Shown here: positions 1 through 6,948 of the stretch, in pieces | How the letters are laid out: the number at the start of each line of letters is the position of its first letter | How positions within the stretch are numbered: position 1 is the stretch's first letter | NCBI GenBank assembly: GCA_021797415.1 | Contig: JAJZZT010000156.1 | Span: 1 to 7,169 of the forward strand | Length of the DNA stretch: 7,169 nt | Reading direction: 5' to 3' | Origin: Bacillota bacterium | GTDB lineage: Bacteria > Bacillota > Bacilli > Alicyclobacillales > SLC66 | The notes under the pieces: model-generated | Database searches by the model: none | What the model saw: the letters and a program-made list of their open reading frames with translations, nothing else | Told to the model about the DNA's origin: nothing | Position numbers and translations under genes: made by a program

Positions 1-111
1 TCGCATCCGACACATCCCTTGCGTATTTCCTATATGGACGATGAAAACGGCGCACGGGTTACACCCATGCGCCGGGAAGTTTCCCCCAATTCCCCGGAGG
101 AACAGTGCTAA
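1..111 (+). CDS. Possible 3' end of an upstream plus-strand gene (partial)
   Basis: This frame is open from the first base of the window to a TAA at 109-111, giving 36 codons whose last residues read RREVSPNSPEEQC. It would overlap the GTG at 105 by a few bases, with a GGAGG at 96-100 inside its end, an arrangement typical of translationally coupled genes. Against it, 36 open codons can easily occur by chance, third-position GC is only about 56 percent by hand count, and a strong hairpin at 48-74 lies inside the frame. I do not recognise the sequence, and the 5' part is outside the window. Confidence 0.25.
   Translation, partial: SHPTHPLRISYMDDENGARVTPMRREVSPNSPEEQC
48..74 (-). terminator. 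Terminator-like hairpin, minus-strand direction
   Basis: Arms CGGCGCA (48-54) and TGCGCCG (68-74) pair over 7 bp. After one C/A mismatch, GGGT (56-59) pairs with ACCC (63-66) around a 3-nt loop. Read on the minus strand the stem is followed by TTTTCAT, the layout of an intrinsic terminator; on the plus strand no T-run follows. It could end the minus-strand transcript of the gene stopping at 509, although that stop is more than 400 nt away. It also falls in an open plus-strand frame, so it could be coincidental. Confidence 0.4.
96..107 (+). promoter_or_regulatory. Ribosome binding site and GTG start of the broken plus-strand gene
   Basis: GGAGG at 96-100 precedes a GTG at 105-107 with a 4-nt spacer, and the GTG overlaps the TAA of the preceding open frame (109-111). 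The spacer is short. This is the best initiation signal upstream of the coding remnant at 184-510, but it reads in a different frame from it, so it supports initiation only if a frameshift lies between about 150 and 184. Confidence 0.3.
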
Positions 112-183
112 AGCCCGCTCTGTCGCCAATCGCCTCGCAAAGCCGGGTTGATGACTGCTCTCCTAAAGAATTGAGTCGCACAT

Positions 184-594
184 ATGCTCATGGCCCCATA
201 CCACGGCTTGCAGGAGCTGCTCGGGTACGGCAGTTATTTCGGGGCGATTCGGATGGACGACCTGTACAGAGTGCTGGATGTGCGAAAAATCGTTGCGCCC
301 CTGCCTCCCATTCGGAGGGGGAACATCCGGGAACGGACCGGCGGGCGCTTCGTCCGCACGCCCGCCGTCATATAGATAATGGAAAACGGCTGGGGCATCG
401 GCTTCGCGTACAACCAACTCATCGTGACAGCGGATGAAGGCGGCTATCTGACGTATTCCGTATACAATGTGCCGGGCATACGGATTCCTCCGGCCCATGG
501 GGCCGATCTTAAGCGCTCACCTTCACGGCGACGCGCGATCCCCAGGCGATTCGATAGCTGCCGTGCGGGGTCGCAAAGACAAATCCGCCCTTGA
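184..594 (+). pseudogene. Remnant of an unrecognised plus-strand gene, interrupted by an in-frame TAG
   Basis: One plus-strand frame carries protein-like sequence on both sides of a TAG at 373-375. The first part starts MLMAPYHGLQELLGYGSYFG; the second starts MENGWGIGFAYNQLIVTADE at 379. Hand-counted GC by codon position over 184-372 is about 65/44/79 percent, a normal coding pattern for a GC-rich genome, and the opposite-strand frame fits less well. The ATG at 184 and the ATG at 379 both lack a convincing ribosome binding site. The frame is closed upstream by TGA at 172-174, while the good GGAGG/GTG start at 105 is in another frame. I therefore infer a gene damaged by one frameshift and one amber stop. 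Past about 510 the frame only mirrors the 3' end of the convergent minus-strand gene, so the original 3' end is probably lost. Family unknown. Two small real genes remain a weaker alternative. Confidence 0.45.
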
Positions 595-2203
595 CCAGGG
601 TGAGATACGACGGGATAGAGGAACCGGCGGCTGAGAATGTCCACCTGTACGCCGCTCCCGTTGCGGCTTCGACGACCGTCCAAACGTCGCCCGCCCTGAC
701 GAGAGCCGCGACGTGCGCTCCCGAAGCCGTCATATCCTCAATAAACCCGCTGGCGCCACGGGGCAGCACGGCCAGTGGTTCGGCGCCGTCGCGCAGATTC
801 TGCCCTGTCCGCGCGTGCCGGGTCTCGTAAAGGACCGCGCGCCCGCGGGCGCCCGCGGCCGGATTTGCGGGTTCGTACCAGTAGACATCCGACCCGCTCC
901 AGGCCATCGACCCTTTTCCGCCCGCCGACGCACCCGGGTAGATGGGCAGCGTGTAGTTGTACGCACCCCAGTCGATCGGCGTCTGCAGCCGGGCAGGCAG
1001 CCGGTGGACCCAGTCGGCGAGAGAAGGCTGGACCGTTGCGCCCAGCGCGCCGACGGTATAGGTGGAAATCACGATGCCCGTTTGCCCGAAGCGGCCGTAT
1101 GCCCCTTCCCCTGCGCCTGCGCTCGCCCCGGCAAAAGCGGCGCCCGCGCGCTGCGTGGGTTCAAAGCCGCCCCATCCTGATCCCGGAAACCCGTTCGCCT
1201 CTGACAGGGTGACTTCGCCATCCGGCGTGAGGATGGTCGCCATGATGTCAGGCCCCGCCTTTCCCAGGGACCAGACGAGGTCGTGAGGATCGAGCCGCGG
1301 AGCGACGACCGCGAAGGCCGACTGCTTCTGCGCTTCCCGGAAGGAAGAAAACACGTGGACATCACCCGGCTTGGAAATCCCGGCGGCGCTGGCCGCCGCG
1401 TTTTGCGAACCTGACCGTACGCTGCAGGACACCACGCGATCGTCGATGCGCTCAGGCGGGTGGTTGCCGACCACGCCCACGATCCCCACAATCGCAAACA
1501 CCTGCCCCGTCCGCGCGTCCACCGCCACTCTCAATGTCTGACCCCTCCGTTTAAAGAGCAGCCACTGTACAGGCTGCCCGGCGACAACGCCTTTCCCCGC
1601 CGCAGATGCCTTCGTGGACAGCATGAGCTGCACGAGGGTGAACTCTTCATCCGGGAACATGGCGAACGCGTACTGATAGGGCGATGCGACGGTCGGCGCG
1701 AACGGGCGAGCGGGCGCCGGACCGTACCATGCGTGCAGCTGGTCGCCCATCTGCCGATCGCCTGCCAGACTGCTTCGCCAATTCCACATTCCAGACGCCA
1801 GCGTCACCGTGAACGGCGTGCTGGACGCACCGCCGGCAAATCTCCCCCGCGTCGCGGGACCGGCGGTCTCTATTCCGTTGGCGCGCACCGCGGCCCACTT
1901 CGAGACCGGGCGCGGCGTCAGCAAAGCGCGGACGAGGGGCGATGTGCCTTTCGGAAGTGTGATGGGCGGCTGGACTGACGCCTGCGGCGCCCCCCGGTAC
2001 ACCCCGGCCGGCAGAGCCGGCGCGCCGCGCGAGGACACCGCCGCACCGGTCCACGTTGCGGCGCCGCGAGCCAGGACGACTGTGGGCGGGGTGAATGCCA
2101 CGATACAGGATGCGAGTGCGAGACATGCGGGCAGGCCGGGGAAAAGCCACCGCCTGAAAGACTTCCTTCGCGAAAATACGGTCTCAAAAATGGACATCGC
2201 CAT
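509..2203 (-). CDS. Exported protein of unknown function, possible DUF4367-like segment
   Basis: The predicted product is 564 aa and is not recognised as a whole. The N terminus has an arginine-rich n-region (SRRKSFRRW, residues 11-19) followed by a hydrophobic stretch from about 20 to 45. LASC at 30-33 fits a lipobox, but hydrophobic residues continue to VLA (43-45), where signal peptidase I could cut, so lipoprotein versus secreted or anchored is undecided. Residues 220-245 (LRVAVDARTGQVFAIVG) resemble PepSY-type or propeller strands. FSSFREAQKQSAFAVVAPR (285-303) resembles the opening of the DUF4367 domain seen in anti-sigma-like and lipoprotein-sorting-like proteins. Residues 350-370 are rich in G and A, and 455-560 alternate short hydrophobic strands as in a beta-propeller. 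There are no Asp boxes. The start is the ATG at 2203, with GGGATG 8 nt upstream; alternatives are ATG at 2197 and TTG at 2251. It follows the 722-aa Asp-box gene after 147 bp and converges with a remnant on its 3' side. Confidence 0.8.
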   Translation of the reverse strand: MAMSIFETVFSRRKSFRRWLFPGLPACLALASCIVAFTPPTVVLARGAATWTGAAVSSRGAPALPAGVYRGAPQASVQPPITLPKGTSPLVRALLTPRPVSKWAAVRANGIETAGPATRGRFAGGASSTPFTVTLASGMWNWRSSLAGDRQMGDQLHAWYGPAPARPFAPTVASPYQYAFAMFPDEEFTLVQLMLSTKASAAGKGVVAGQPVQWLLFKRRGQTLRVAVDARTGQVFAIVGIVGVVGNHPPERIDDRVVSCSVRSGSQNAAASAAGISKPGDVHVFSSFREAQKQSAFAVVAPRLDPHDLVWSLGKAGPDIMATILTPDGEVTLSEANGFPGSGWGGFEPTQRAGAAFAGASAGAGEGAYGRFGQTGIVISTYTVGALGATVQPSLADWVHRLPARLQTPIDWGAYNYTLPIYPGASAGGKGSMAWSGSDVYWYEPANPAAGARGRAVLYETRHARTGQNLRDGAEPLAVLPRGASGFIEDMTASGAHVAALVRAGDVWTVVEAATGAAYRWTFSAAGSSIPSYLTLVKGGFVFATPHGSYRIAWGSRVAVKVSA

Positions 2204-2211
2204 CGCAGACA

Positions 2212-2217
2212 CATCCC
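2212..2217 (-). promoter_or_regulatory. Weak ribosome binding site deciding the start of the 564-aa protein
   Basis: GGGATG on the minus strand lies 8 nt before the ATG at 2203. It is a poor Shine-Dalgarno, but it is better placed than anything before the in-frame TTG at 2251 or the ATG at 2197. The choice between 2203 and 2197 changes the protein by only two residues and does not affect the predicted export signal. Confidence 0.35.
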
Positions 2218-2350
2218 ATCCGCTTTTTTTCAGAGCCAATCTGAGCCGCAAGAATCCATCTGATCAATAATCTATCTAAGCCTGCAAAATTCCACCGAAA
2301 CCGTTGGCATCCGCCGCAACCGCGTCCCGAACGCCCGTCGCTCAGGCGAG

Positions 2351-4519
2351 TCACTGTGCCGGAAGCCACGTCCACGCCTGGCCGCCGTCCGCGGTCCGCA
2401 ATATTCCGCTCCCCGTCAGCATATAGCCCGACGTGGGCGTGAGAAAATCCAGCGCAGGTTGTCCGCCCCCCGTTGTCGACGCCAGAACGAGGGCTGACGG
2501 CGCCGCGCCGAATGACTCCCGCACCCAGGTGCGCCCGCCGTCCGCCGTGCGCAGAAGATACGCTTGGAGCGTCTGGCCGGACACGGACGACAGTTCGAGA
2601 TAGCCGACCTTTTGCGAGACGAAGTCCATGCTGTCCAGTTGTAAAAACGTGTTGTCGAGGCTCCACACCGTCGTCCATCTCCGGCCGCCGTCGCGCGTTT
2701 CCTGCAACGCCCAGTTATTGCCCGGCGGCCTCTTCGCGATCTTTTCCCGCCGGAGAGCGTCCTCTTTCGCAACGGCTGTATCAACCAGCCGGAACCCCGT
2801 CCGCGGCCCGACAAAACTGTACGTACCGTAGTTCAGTCCCGCTTCCCGCGTCAACGAACGGGTACTCCAGGTGCGCCCGCCGTTCTGGGTCCACTGAATC
2901 ATCGCCGTGCTGTCTATTGGCCGTCGCGCGCCTTGCGGAACCTTCACAGAACGGTTCGGCAGAGCGGGCGCCTGGGCAAACCACGCGATGACGCGCATGC
3001 CCTGATTCACACTGAAAAATCGCATATAGGCCACACCCGGACCCACCGATGCCGGCGCGGGAGCGGGGCCGGACGGAACCGTACGCCATCGGCGTCCGCC
3101 GTCCGCCGTCCGTATCAGTGTCCCGATCCCGGCGCCGCGGGTCTGCGCGTATCCGACCTCCGGAGTAGGAAACGTGAACGTGCCGGGCACGGTGTTCCAG
3201 TAGCCGGGCACGATTCCAAGCTTGGTCCATGAACGCCCGCCGTCAAGGGTTTGCCATTGCGCGCCCGGCGAGAACACGCTTCCCTGCCCGAATCCGGCCT
3301 GCCGGGAGGCAAAAGAAACGGCGGCTGTCGGCTGCGGACCCGGAAACACCTGTGTCCATGTGTGACCGCCGTCTGTCGTGCGCACCAGCGCGCTGTCCAT
3401 GCCGCCATTTTGCGAAACCAGCGCGTAGCCGACGCGCCGCGACACGAGAGACGTATCCAGCACATTCATCGTGCTGTACGGCGTTCGCCCTCCCAGCAGA
3501 CGGGTTACCCGCTTTCCTCCGTCGACCGTCGCCCCCAGTCCACCCGAATTCCCGTTCGCCTGTCCCGCCACGGGCAGCCAGCCAAAACCGGGGGTAATAA
3601 AATCCGGCGCCGCCGCGGCCAGACTGCCCGTGAACGAAAACGCGCCGGGTTCCTGGTAAAAATGTGTGCCGCCGTCCGTCGTGCGGTAGAGCGACATGCT
3701 CATCGTGGACAGGTTCTGCAGGATAAACCAGCCGTCGCGGGGATTGAGAAAGAAGACGTCCGACGGCGTGGCCTGGCCGGTCCTGCGGTACAGGGTGCGC
3801 CAATGACGGCCGCCGTCGACCGTCTTCATCAGCGCGCTCGCTTCGGAACCGGCCGACGAAGCGGTGTCAATGGCGGTGACATACCCCGTCTGCGCGTTCG
3901 GGAAACTCATGGACTGCAGTGTCCATCTCCCGTCCATGACGGGCACGCGCCTCCACGTCCGCCCCCCGTCGCCTGTCGAAAGAAGCTCGTTGTTCACCAG
4001 AACAAAACCGGTTTGCGGACTGACGAAATGCACCGCCGCCGCCCCATACTGGCCCGCGTACGTGTCCGCGCCCTGCACTTGCCATGCGACGCGCCAAGTG
4101 GCGCCTCCGTCGGTCGTGCGCAAAATGGCATTGCGTACGATGCGCTTCCCCTTCACCTGGGATGAACCGGAGGCAAAATATCCGTCGCTCCCGACGTTCG
4201 TCGCGGTGGCGAACCCAACCTGCCGATTGATGAAGTCGAGATTCGTCAGGGTCCAGCCGCCGGTCTTATGGTACGACCATGACGCTCCGGCATTCCGGGT
4301 GCTCCAGACACCGGCGCCCGCGACAAAGCCTGTCCTGGCGGTTAGAAAGTTGACCGCATCATAGCCCTGCTGAGACGGCGCGCCGGTCACGCGGCTCTCG
4401 ACGGTTTGCGCGATCACAGGTCCTGTCACGTCTGCCGCATGCACGGTCCACGGCGCACCTTGGGCGACAGCCGCGACTACGGCGACCAGTGCGATGATCA
4501 AGAGAAGGCGGGTGCGCAT
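2351..4519 (-). CDS. Secreted multi-Asp-box beta-propeller protein (Ycf48/Hcf136-like repeats)
   Basis: A 722-aa product with a classical Sec signal peptide (MRTRLLLIIALVAVVAAVAQ) and likely cleavage after VHA at 26-28. Thirteen Asp-box-like turns, mostly T-x-DGG-x-x-W, occur near residues 73, 134, 181, 232, 279, 330, 380, 424, 470, 543, 607, 657 and 708. Most are preceded by a strand of the type F-x-[NST]-x-x-x-G-[FYW], for example NFLTARTGF (57), SFPNAQTGY (205), DFVSQKVGY (632) and DFLTPTSGY (691). This repeat defines Asp-box/BNR propellers; Ycf48-type proteins are the nearest named group, and thirteen units suggest two propellers. The box at 330 (TVDGGKRV) lacks the tryptophan, and the box at 543 reads TQNGG. 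A charged insertion (KEDALRREKIAKRPP, 585-599) interrupts blade spacing. No sialidase catalytic set is recognisable. The protein ends at its last Asp box. ATG at 4519 is chosen because AGGAGG precedes it by 7 nt. It is a paralogue of the upstream lipoprotein gene; its ligand is unknown. Confidence 0.9.
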   Translation of the reverse strand: MRTRLLLIIALVAVVAAVAQGAPWTVHAADVTGPVIAQTVESRVTGAPSQQGYDAVNFLTARTGFVAGAGVWSTRNAGASWSYHKTGGWTLTNLDFINRQVGFATATNVGSDGYFASGSSQVKGKRIVRNAILRTTDGGATWRVAWQVQGADTYAGQYGAAAVHFVSPQTGFVLVNNELLSTGDGGRTWRRVPVMDGRWTLQSMSFPNAQTGYVTAIDTASSAGSEASALMKTVDGGRHWRTLYRRTGQATPSDVFFLNPRDGWFILQNLSTMSMSLYRTTDGGTHFYQEPGAFSFTGSLAAAAPDFITPGFGWLPVAGQANGNSGGLGATVDGGKRVTRLLGGRTPYSTMNVLDTSLVSRRVGYALVSQNGGMDSALVRTTDGGHTWTQVFPGPQPTAAVSFASRQAGFGQGSVFSPGAQWQTLDGGRSWTKLGIVPGYWNTVPGTFTFPTPEVGYAQTRGAGIGTLIRTADGGRRWRTVPSGPAPAPASVGPGVAYMRFFSVNQGMRVIAWFAQAPALPNRSVKVPQGARRPIDSTAMIQWTQNGGRTWSTRSLTREAGLNYGTYSFVGPRTGFRLVDTAVAKEDALRREKIAKRPPGNNWALQETRDGGRRWTTVWSLDNTFLQLDSMDFVSQKVGYLELSSVSGQTLQAYLLRTADGGRTWVRESFGAAPSALVLASTTGGGQPALDFLTPTSGYMLTGSGILRTADGGQAWTWLPAQ

Positions 4520-4526
4520 GACTCTC

Positions 4527-4532
4527 CCTCCT
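4527..4532 (-). promoter_or_regulatory. Strong ribosome binding site of the 722-aa Asp-box gene
   Basis: AGGAGG on the minus strand sits 7 nt before the ATG at 4519. This fixes the start and rules out the in-frame TTG at 4549, which would add ten residues before the signal peptide and lies in the loop of the hairpin at 4536-4567. Confidence 0.85.
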
Positions 4533-4535
4533 CTG

Positions 4536-4567
4536 TGCGTCGAATACAATCTATCGCATTAGACGCA
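4536..4567 (-). promoter_or_regulatory. Inverted repeat just upstream of the ribosome binding site
   Basis: TGCGTCGAAT (4536-4545) and ATTAGACGCA (4558-4567) pair at 9 of 10 positions around a 12-nt spacer, ending 3 nt before the AGGAGG of the 722-aa gene. On the minus strand the spacer and inner arm include ATAGATT (4548-4554), also found before the 564-aa gene and a possible -10-like element; no good -35 is seen. It may be a repressor operator overlapping a promoter or a leader-RNA hairpin. Function is inferred from position only. Confidence 0.35.
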
Positions 4568-4672
4568 GCAGAAGCCCCCGAGGTTTCACGCACGACTCCA
4601 TGGTGCGACCAGAATTTGAAAGCCTGCGCAACATTGAGGGAATGGGCCTAACCCCGTGGGCTTCCCCGAACT

Positions 4673-6802
4673 TTACTGAGCTTCGCTGGACGGATCGTTG
4701 ACGATGCCGCGCCAGGTGCGCCCAAAGTCAGAGGAGTACAGCAACCCGTTGACCGTCGACCACCAGACGGTGTGACCGACCGCGCTCATCACCGTGTAGG
4801 GATAGTTGGTGACATACTGCGAAAGAGCGAGCGGCATCGCCGCCGCGTATTTACGCCACGTATCCCCGCCGTTGACGGAAGACACGGAGATGACACTGGG
4901 GTACTCCGTATACGGCTGTTCGGCAACCATCGCCAGCACGGAGCGTGAAGACGCCGCCAGCGCCAAGGCGTACGTGGCGCCGTTGAAGCCGTAATCCAGA
5001 CGGAATACACCCTTGCCGTTCACCGTCCTGATCCCGTACAGATTGGTGTCATTCCCCTTGGTGACAAGCGCATAACCCTGGTCAGGCGCAGCAAACTGCA
5101 CCGTGGATGTACCGCCTCCCTTCACGGGCATGGAGGCATAGGGCGTCCATGTGCGTCCCCAGTTACTGGAGCGCATGATGACGATTGACGGAAAATTTTC
5201 AACTTCCGCAATGGCCTGGCCATTTGGCCAGAAGCGGAGGTAATTGCCGTTTAACGTCATTTTCTTATTGGGCATGGCAAAGTGGCTGACGACCTTCTTC
5301 CACGAGGCTCCCGCGTTGTCCGTCCGAAAGAGCGTCGGTTTGGCGCCGGGCTGATAGGAGTAGGCAGGCATGACAAGGTCAAAGCCGGTGGAAGGCGTGG
5401 CAAACGCCATCCCGTTGATTTCATGCTGTGCAGGATACGGAAGGGGTCCGCTTTTCGTCCAGGTCGCGCCGCTGTTGTCGGTGCGCAGCAACACATTGGG
5501 ATCGGACAGCGAACCCGCGCCATAGCCCGTTTTGTCATTGACAAACTGGGTCTGTGTCAGTGGGTAAGGCGTCGGCAGCACCTGAGCAAAGCTGCGTCCC
5601 CCATTTGTCGTATGCAGCAGATAGCTTGCGGCATTCCCTCCAAACTGGCCAATCGCCCAGCCGTCGTTCGCCGAGACGAGATCCACACTCCAAATGTTCC
5701 AATTATTATTGCTCACGGTATGAAATGTGCGGCCGCCGTTGTTTGTGATGGCGATCAGTCCCGGAAAAGGAGCGGCTCCCGAACTGACGGGCACCCAGCC
5801 GACCGATGGCGAGATGAACTGAATCGGTCGCGGCATAAAACGCGATTCAAAGAGCTGCGGCTGCTCTGTCGTCCAGTGTGCTCCTCCATCGGTTGTATGA
5901 ACGAGCACGCTGATCATGTTGTCTGTTCGTTGATAGAAAAACCAGCCGTCACGGGCGTTTGCGAAAGACAGGCTGACAGACTGAAAGATAGGGTAAGCGG
6001 AGGATTTCTTATACTGCAAAGTCCAGGTACGGCCACCGTCCGTTGAGGCAAATGTTTCAAGAGCGGTCGGCGTTGCGCCCGTCTTGGCCGACTTGGGTCC
6101 CGGCACCGTACCGATGACCCAGCCTCTGTCCTTGCTTGTGAATGTCATGCCTTGCATCACAAAGTGGGTCTGCGGGGCGGCGAACCGGACCCAGCGAACC
6201 CCTCCGTCGGATGTGGAAAAGAGGGAGGAGCCCAGTTGCGCGAACCCGTGGACAGCGTCGGGAAATGACAGGGTGTTTGACGGTGCGAATAAGCCGGGTG
6301 TCTGGGGCGCTTTTATGGACACCGTCCATGTCAACCCGCCGTCTTTCGTATGCAGCAATTCATCCGTATTATAGTTCCCGGTCCGGGGGTCAAAATTCAT
6401 TTGGGCAATCGCGAACCCGACCAGGGGAGTGGTGAAGTGCAGGGCGAGTATATTGGCCGGAGCCGGCGATTTCACCCACGACTCGCCTCCGTCCGTCGTA
6501 CGCCAGATCCCGTTTCCGATGTCTGTGCCCTGCGGCGACATGATGGCGCCTGTCACCCATCCGTCGCGCGCGTTGAGAAAATCGACCGCTCCAAACGATA
6601 TGTTACGCGGAGGCGTGTTAGCGGGAAGCAAGGGCAGACGAGTGTAGGATGCGCTTGCGCCGCCCAGTGGCGCTGTCTGATTTTTGCTCGCAGCGGACGG
6701 CGCGGATGAAGTGGTTTGTGATGCGCAACCGGAAAGGGCGTAAGATATGGCGATCACCATCGGCAGCGCGATCCAGTTGATTCTTCTGTGGTCCACTCTC
6801 AT
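4673..6802 (-). CDS. Multi-Asp-box beta-propeller lipoprotein (Ycf48/Hcf136-like repeats)
   Basis: A 709-aa product with a lipoprotein signal peptide: basic n-region (MRVDHRR), hydrophobic core 8-22, and lipobox LSGC with Cys26 as the predicted lipidated residue. A Ser/Thr/Ala-rich linker (27-52) follows, as expected for a protein tethered outside the membrane. Thirteen Asp-box-like turns lie near residues 102, 152, 197, 253, 303, 353, 398, 441, 493, 544, 592, 641 and 689. They are paired with strands such as DFLNARDGW (74), SFANARDGW (279), DLVSANDGW (374) and QFAAPDQGY (569). The first five boxes are close to consensus; several later ones are altered (TDNSG, SSNWG, and TVNGKGVF at 592, which has no Trp). 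Length, box count and order match the downstream 722-aa protein blade by blade in the first half, so the two are paralogues. ATG at 6802 is chosen because GAGGGG precedes it by 7 nt; ATG 6808 and TTG 6853 fit less well. GC is lower than in the two downstream genes. Ligand and partner are unknown. Confidence 0.9.
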   Translation of the reverse strand: MRVDHRRINWIALPMVIAISYALSGCASQTTSSAPSAASKNQTAPLGGASASYTRLPLLPANTPPRNISFGAVDFLNARDGWVTGAIMSPQGTDIGNGIWRTTDGGESWVKSPAPANILALHFTTPLVGFAIAQMNFDPRTGNYNTDELLHTKDGGLTWTVSIKAPQTPGLFAPSNTLSFPDAVHGFAQLGSSLFSTSDGGVRWVRFAAPQTHFVMQGMTFTSKDRGWVIGTVPGPKSAKTGATPTALETFASTDGGRTWTLQYKKSSAYPIFQSVSLSFANARDGWFFYQRTDNMISVLVHTTDGGAHWTTEQPQLFESRFMPRPIQFISPSVGWVPVSSGAAPFPGLIAITNNGGRTFHTVSNNNWNIWSVDLVSANDGWAIGQFGGNAASYLLHTTNGGRSFAQVLPTPYPLTQTQFVNDKTGYGAGSLSDPNVLLRTDNSGATWTKSGPLPYPAQHEINGMAFATPSTGFDLVMPAYSYQPGAKPTLFRTDNAGASWKKVVSHFAMPNKKMTLNGNYLRFWPNGQAIAEVENFPSIVIMRSSNWGRTWTPYASMPVKGGGTSTVQFAAPDQGYALVTKGNDTNLYGIRTVNGKGVFRLDYGFNGATYALALAASSRSVLAMVAEQPYTEYPSVISVSSVNGGDTWRKYAAAMPLALSQYVTNYPYTVMSAVGHTVWWSTVNGLLYSSDFGRTWRGIVNDPSSEAQ

Positions 6803-6809
6803 ATCCATT

Positions 6810-6815
6810 CCCCTC
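6810..6815 (-). promoter_or_regulatory. Ribosome binding site of the Asp-box lipoprotein gene
   Basis: GAGGGG on the minus strand lies 7 nt before the ATG at 6802. It would be only 1 nt from the ATG at 6808, so 6802 is preferred. I see no convincing promoter between this site and the inverted repeat that begins 33 bp further upstream. Confidence 0.7.
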
Positions 6816-6948
6816 GTGCTATTCGTTGTGACACCCTTAAAGAACGTGTTCAAAAAGTGGGCAGAACTCCCCGGCGCATTGCCGCGTCATCGCCAGAAAT
6901 GCTCCCTCACGTACCGAAAACGTACGCTCGGTCCACATTTCTGACTGC

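Noticed and set aside
373..375. TAG read as pyrrolysine or a recoded codon
   Set aside because: No methylamine methyltransferase context is visible, and the nearby frame problem points to simple gene decay.
163..498. 111-codon minus-strand frame over the left-hand remnant
   Set aside because: Codon-position GC fits the plus-strand frame better, with its highest GC at position 3; on the minus strand the highest GC falls at position 1.
2140..2203. Twin-arginine (Tat) signal in the 564-aa protein
   Set aside because: SRRKSFRR contains paired arginines but does not match S-R-R-x-F-L-K spacing; a Sec or lipoprotein signal is more likely.
2230..2244. Small hairpin TCAGA/TCTGA next to a T-run as a terminator
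   Set aside because: The run is T on the plus strand before the stem and A on the minus strand after it; the stem is only 5 bp and there is no gene to end on the plus strand.
3251..4165. 304-codon open frame on the plus strand
   Set aside because: It lies wholly antisense to the 722-aa Asp-box gene, is very rich in Arg, Pro and Ala, and has no ribosome binding site; it is a by-product of high GC and repeated GACGGCGG codons on the other strand.
4630..4672. Bulged inverted repeat after the lipoprotein stop as a terminator
   Set aside because: GGGAAGCC and GGC..TTCCC pair only with a bulge, and no T-run follows on the minus strand.
2351..6802. Sialidase or other glycosidase assignment from the Asp boxes
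   Set aside because: Asp boxes are structural turns found in many propellers; I could not identify the arginine triad, Tyr/Glu pair or FRIP-like motif expected of sialidases.
6747..6944. 65-codon plus-strand frame with a hydrophobic N terminus
   Set aside because: The hydrophobic stretch is the antisense of the lipoprotein signal peptide region, and the rest reads through the inverted-repeat element.
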